A DNA stretch of 64,000 nt from Tyto alba (Eukaryota > Chordata > Aves > Strigiformes > Tytonidae). Each line of letters opens with the position of its first letter. Position 1 is the first letter of the stretch. Location: positions 24,076,899 to 24,140,898 of the forward strand of contig NW_024881282.1 of the NCBI RefSeq assembly GCF_018691265.1, given 5' to 3'. The notes below the pieces were generated by a model that had not been told where the DNA came from, searched no databases, and was given only the letters and a program-made list of their open reading frames with translations. The translations under genes and the position numbers were made by a program. Of the stretch, positions 61,635 through 64,000 are shown piece by piece.

Positions 61635-62215
61635 TGTCATGGTTTAACTCCAGCCAGCAATTAAGCACCACACAGCCGCTCACTCACTGTCACCCCCTCA
61701 GTGGGATGGGGGAGAGAACAGATTAAAAAAAAAAAACAACTTGTGGATTGAGATAAAGACAGTTTAATAGGACAAAAAAGGAAGGGAAAATAATAATAAT
61801 AACAACAACAACAACAATGGCAAGAGAATATACAAAACAAATGATGCGCAATACATGCACAGTTGCTTGCCACTCACTCACCAATGACCAGGCAACCTCT
61901 GAGCTGCGTGCAATGCCCCATCCAACTCCCCCCAGTTTATATTCTGGGCATGATGTCATGTGATATGGAACACCCCTTTGGCTCGTTTGGGTCAGCTGTC
62001 CTGGCTGTGTCCCCTCCCAGCTTCTTGTGCACTCCCAGCTTACACTGGCACAGCAGCATGAGAAGCTGAAAAGTCTTTCACTTACTATAAACAGCGCTCA
62101 GCAACAACTAAAACATCTGTATGTTATCAACATTTTTCTCATCCTAAATCCAGAATACAGCACTATAGCAGCTACTAGGAAGAAAATTATTTTTATTCCT
62201 GCTGAAACCAGAACA
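61635..62215 (-). mobile_element. solo LTR, avian ERVL-like (581 bp)
   Basis: Starts TGTCATGGTTTAACTCCAGC and ends ...AACCAGAACA, with a perfect 5-bp target-site duplication gtgta (61630-61634 and 62216-62220). It is the same family as the LTR at 39503-40098 but inverted: 'cactcactgtcaccccctca', 'gagataaagacagtttaata' and 'gatgtcatgtgatatggaac' correspond. It contains (AAT)n and (AAC)n at about 61788-61816. No internal retroviral genes. Confidence 0.93.
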
Positions 62216-62399
62216 GTGTAACAAAGAAGGGAAGCCATAGGAGGAAACAGTAATTTGAATAACAATGAGGTAATGCAATTACTTAGCTACACTGTGTACA
62301 ATTCAATGGTTTGAAACATTTCATTTTTATAAATCCGTAAAAACATAAACCTTCAACTCAGCATAGTTTGCATTGCAGAAAACAGTGATAATATGAATA

Positions 62400-63892
62400 A
62401 TCATAGAATCATAGAATCATTTAGGTCAGAAAAGACCTTTAAGTTCACCAAGTCCAAATATTATATACCCAACCATGTCCCCAAGCACCACATCTACACA
62501 TCCTTTAAACACCTCCAGGGATAGTGACTCAACCACTTCCCTGGGCAGCCTGTTCCAATGCCTGACAAGCCTTTCGGTGAAGAAATTTTTCCTAATATCC
62601 AATCTAAACCTCCCCTGGCGCAACTTGAGGCCATTTCCTCTTGTCCTGTCACTTGTTACTTGGCAGAAGAGACTGACACCCACCTCGCTACAACCTCCTT
62701 TCGGGTAGTTGTAGGGAGCGATAAGGTCTCCCCTCAGCCTCCTTTTCTTCAGGTTAAACAACCCCAGTTCCCTCAACTGCTCCTCACAGGACTTGTGCTC
62801 CAGACCCTTCACCAGCTTCACTGCCCTTCTTGGGACACACTCCAGCACCTCAATGTCTTTCTTGCAGTGAGGGGCCCAAAACTGAACACAGGGTTCAAGG
62901 TGCAGCCTCACCAGTGCCAAGTACAGGGGGACGATCCCTTCCTTAGCCCTGCTGGCCACACTAGTTCTGACACAAGCCAGGATGCTGGTGGCCTTCTTGG
63001 CCACCCGGGCACACTGACAGCTCATTCTCAGCCGGCTGCCCACCAACACCCCCAGGTCCTTTCCCACCAGGCAGCTTTCCAGCCACTCTGCCCCAAGCCC
63101 GGAGCATTGCGTGGGGTTGTTGTGACCCAAGTGCAGGACCCAGCGCTGAGCCTTGTTGAACCTCATACAATTGGCCTCAGCCCACTGATCCAGCCTGTCC
63201 AGATCCCTCTGTAGAGCCTTCCTTCCCTCAAGTGGATCAACACTCCCACCCAACTTGGTGTCACCTACCAACTTAGTGAGGGTGCACTCAATCCCGTCAT
63301 CCAGATCATTGATAATGTTATTAAACAGAACTGACCGAAATACCAAGCCCTGGAGAACACCACTTGTGACCAGCCTCCAACTGGATTTAACTCCATTCAC
63401 TGCAACTCTTCGGGCCCAGCCTTCCCACTGTTTTTTACCCATCTTAGACTACGCCTGTCCAAGCCGTGAGCAGCCATTTTCTCCAGAATACTGTGGGAAA
63501 TGGTGTCAAAGGCTTTACTAAAGTCTAGTTAGACAACATCCATGGCCTTTCCCTTATTCACTAACTGGGTCACCCTGTCACAGAAGGAGATCAGGTTAGT
63601 CAGGCAGTATTTGCCTTCCATAAACAGATCACCCACAAGTCCTTCTCTGTTCACGAACAACAGGTCCAACGGGGTGACTTCCCTGGTCGGCTCCCTCACC
63701 AGCTGTGTCAGAAAGTTATCTTCCACACACTCCAGGAGCCTCCTAGACTGTTTCCTCTCTGCTGTACTGTGTTTCCAGCAGACATCTGGCAAGTTGAAGT
63801 CCCCCATGAGAACAAGGGCTAGTGATTGTGAGATTTATTCCGTCTGCTTGTAGAATATTTTGTCTGCCTCTTTATCCTGGTTGGGTGGTCTA
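62400..63892 (-). mobile_element. CR1 LINE with an internal deletion
   Basis: On the minus strand, from right to left: sequence upstream of the ORF2 endonuclease end (63892-63810), MGDFNLPDVCWKHST and LDLLFVNREGLVGD (63807 to about 63620), then directly GKYCLTNLISFCDRV of the reverse transcriptase. About 0.9-1 kb present in the CR1 at 14098 is missing between them. It continues [19 protein letters not shown] (family FADDTKLGG), FDR-type C-terminal region and 3' UTR ending at 'atcatagaatcatagaatca' (62400). The 338-codon frame 62426-63442 is the largest open CR1 piece in the window, but its catalytic block has lost the first aspartate. Confidence 0.94.
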
Positions 63893-64000
63893 TATGGGAT
63901 GAAACTTTAAAAGTGTAGCTTTATGTGCATTATACTGACAGGGAGTAATGACTAAATATATATGTATATAAAATAAACTGGAAAAGAACAGAATAAAATC
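63893..64000. other. unique flank at window end
   Basis: Short AT-rich sequence; nothing recognised. Confidence 0.6.

Overview
The window is nuclear DNA from a bird. It carries many CR1 LINEs in both orientations, solo LTRs of avian endogenous-retrovirus types, AT-rich intergenic sequence and no sign of prokaryotic gene packing. No intact protein-coding gene, rRNA, tRNA or CRISPR array was found.

The main content is a decayed relaxin-family receptor gene on the + strand, about 36.6 to 60.8 kb, that I recognise as RXFP2 (the INSL3 receptor of mammals, a leucine-rich-repeat GPCR). Its exons appear in the order expected for the family: LDL-receptor class A module, linker, cysteine-rich LRR cap, ten LRR exons (most exactly 72 nt, phase 2), hinge plus TM1, then TM2 to TM5. 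Some exons are untouched (LRR2, LRR8). Others have frameshifts, stop codons or destroyed splice sites. TM6, TM7 and the C-terminal tail were not found; a CR1 lies where they should follow. This is a unitary (not processed) pseudogene.

Layout. 1-13 kb: AT-rich intergenic DNA with a 1,068-bp solo LTR (4.5-5.6 kb), a CR1-tail-derived pentanucleotide microsatellite (6.7 kb) and an old CR1 (9.9-10.2 kb). 13-19 kb: an LTR preceded by a polypurine tract, a long CR1 split by an LTR, and a degenerate LTR (18.3-18.9 kb). 19-36.6 kb: mostly unannotated intergenic DNA with one small CpG-rich patch (25.2 kb) and a possible KRAB-B-like exon (32.45 kb). 36.6-60.9 kb: the RXFP2 pseudogene, whose introns hold a CR1 split by an LTR (39.4-40.95 kb), a CR1 with a nearly open reverse transcriptase (51.2-52.7 kb) and CR1 fragments. 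61-64 kb: a CR1, a solo LTR with perfect target-site duplication, and an internally deleted CR1.

Calls rest on reading the sequence and on remembered family sequences. No database search was run, so subfamily names and percent identities are not given.
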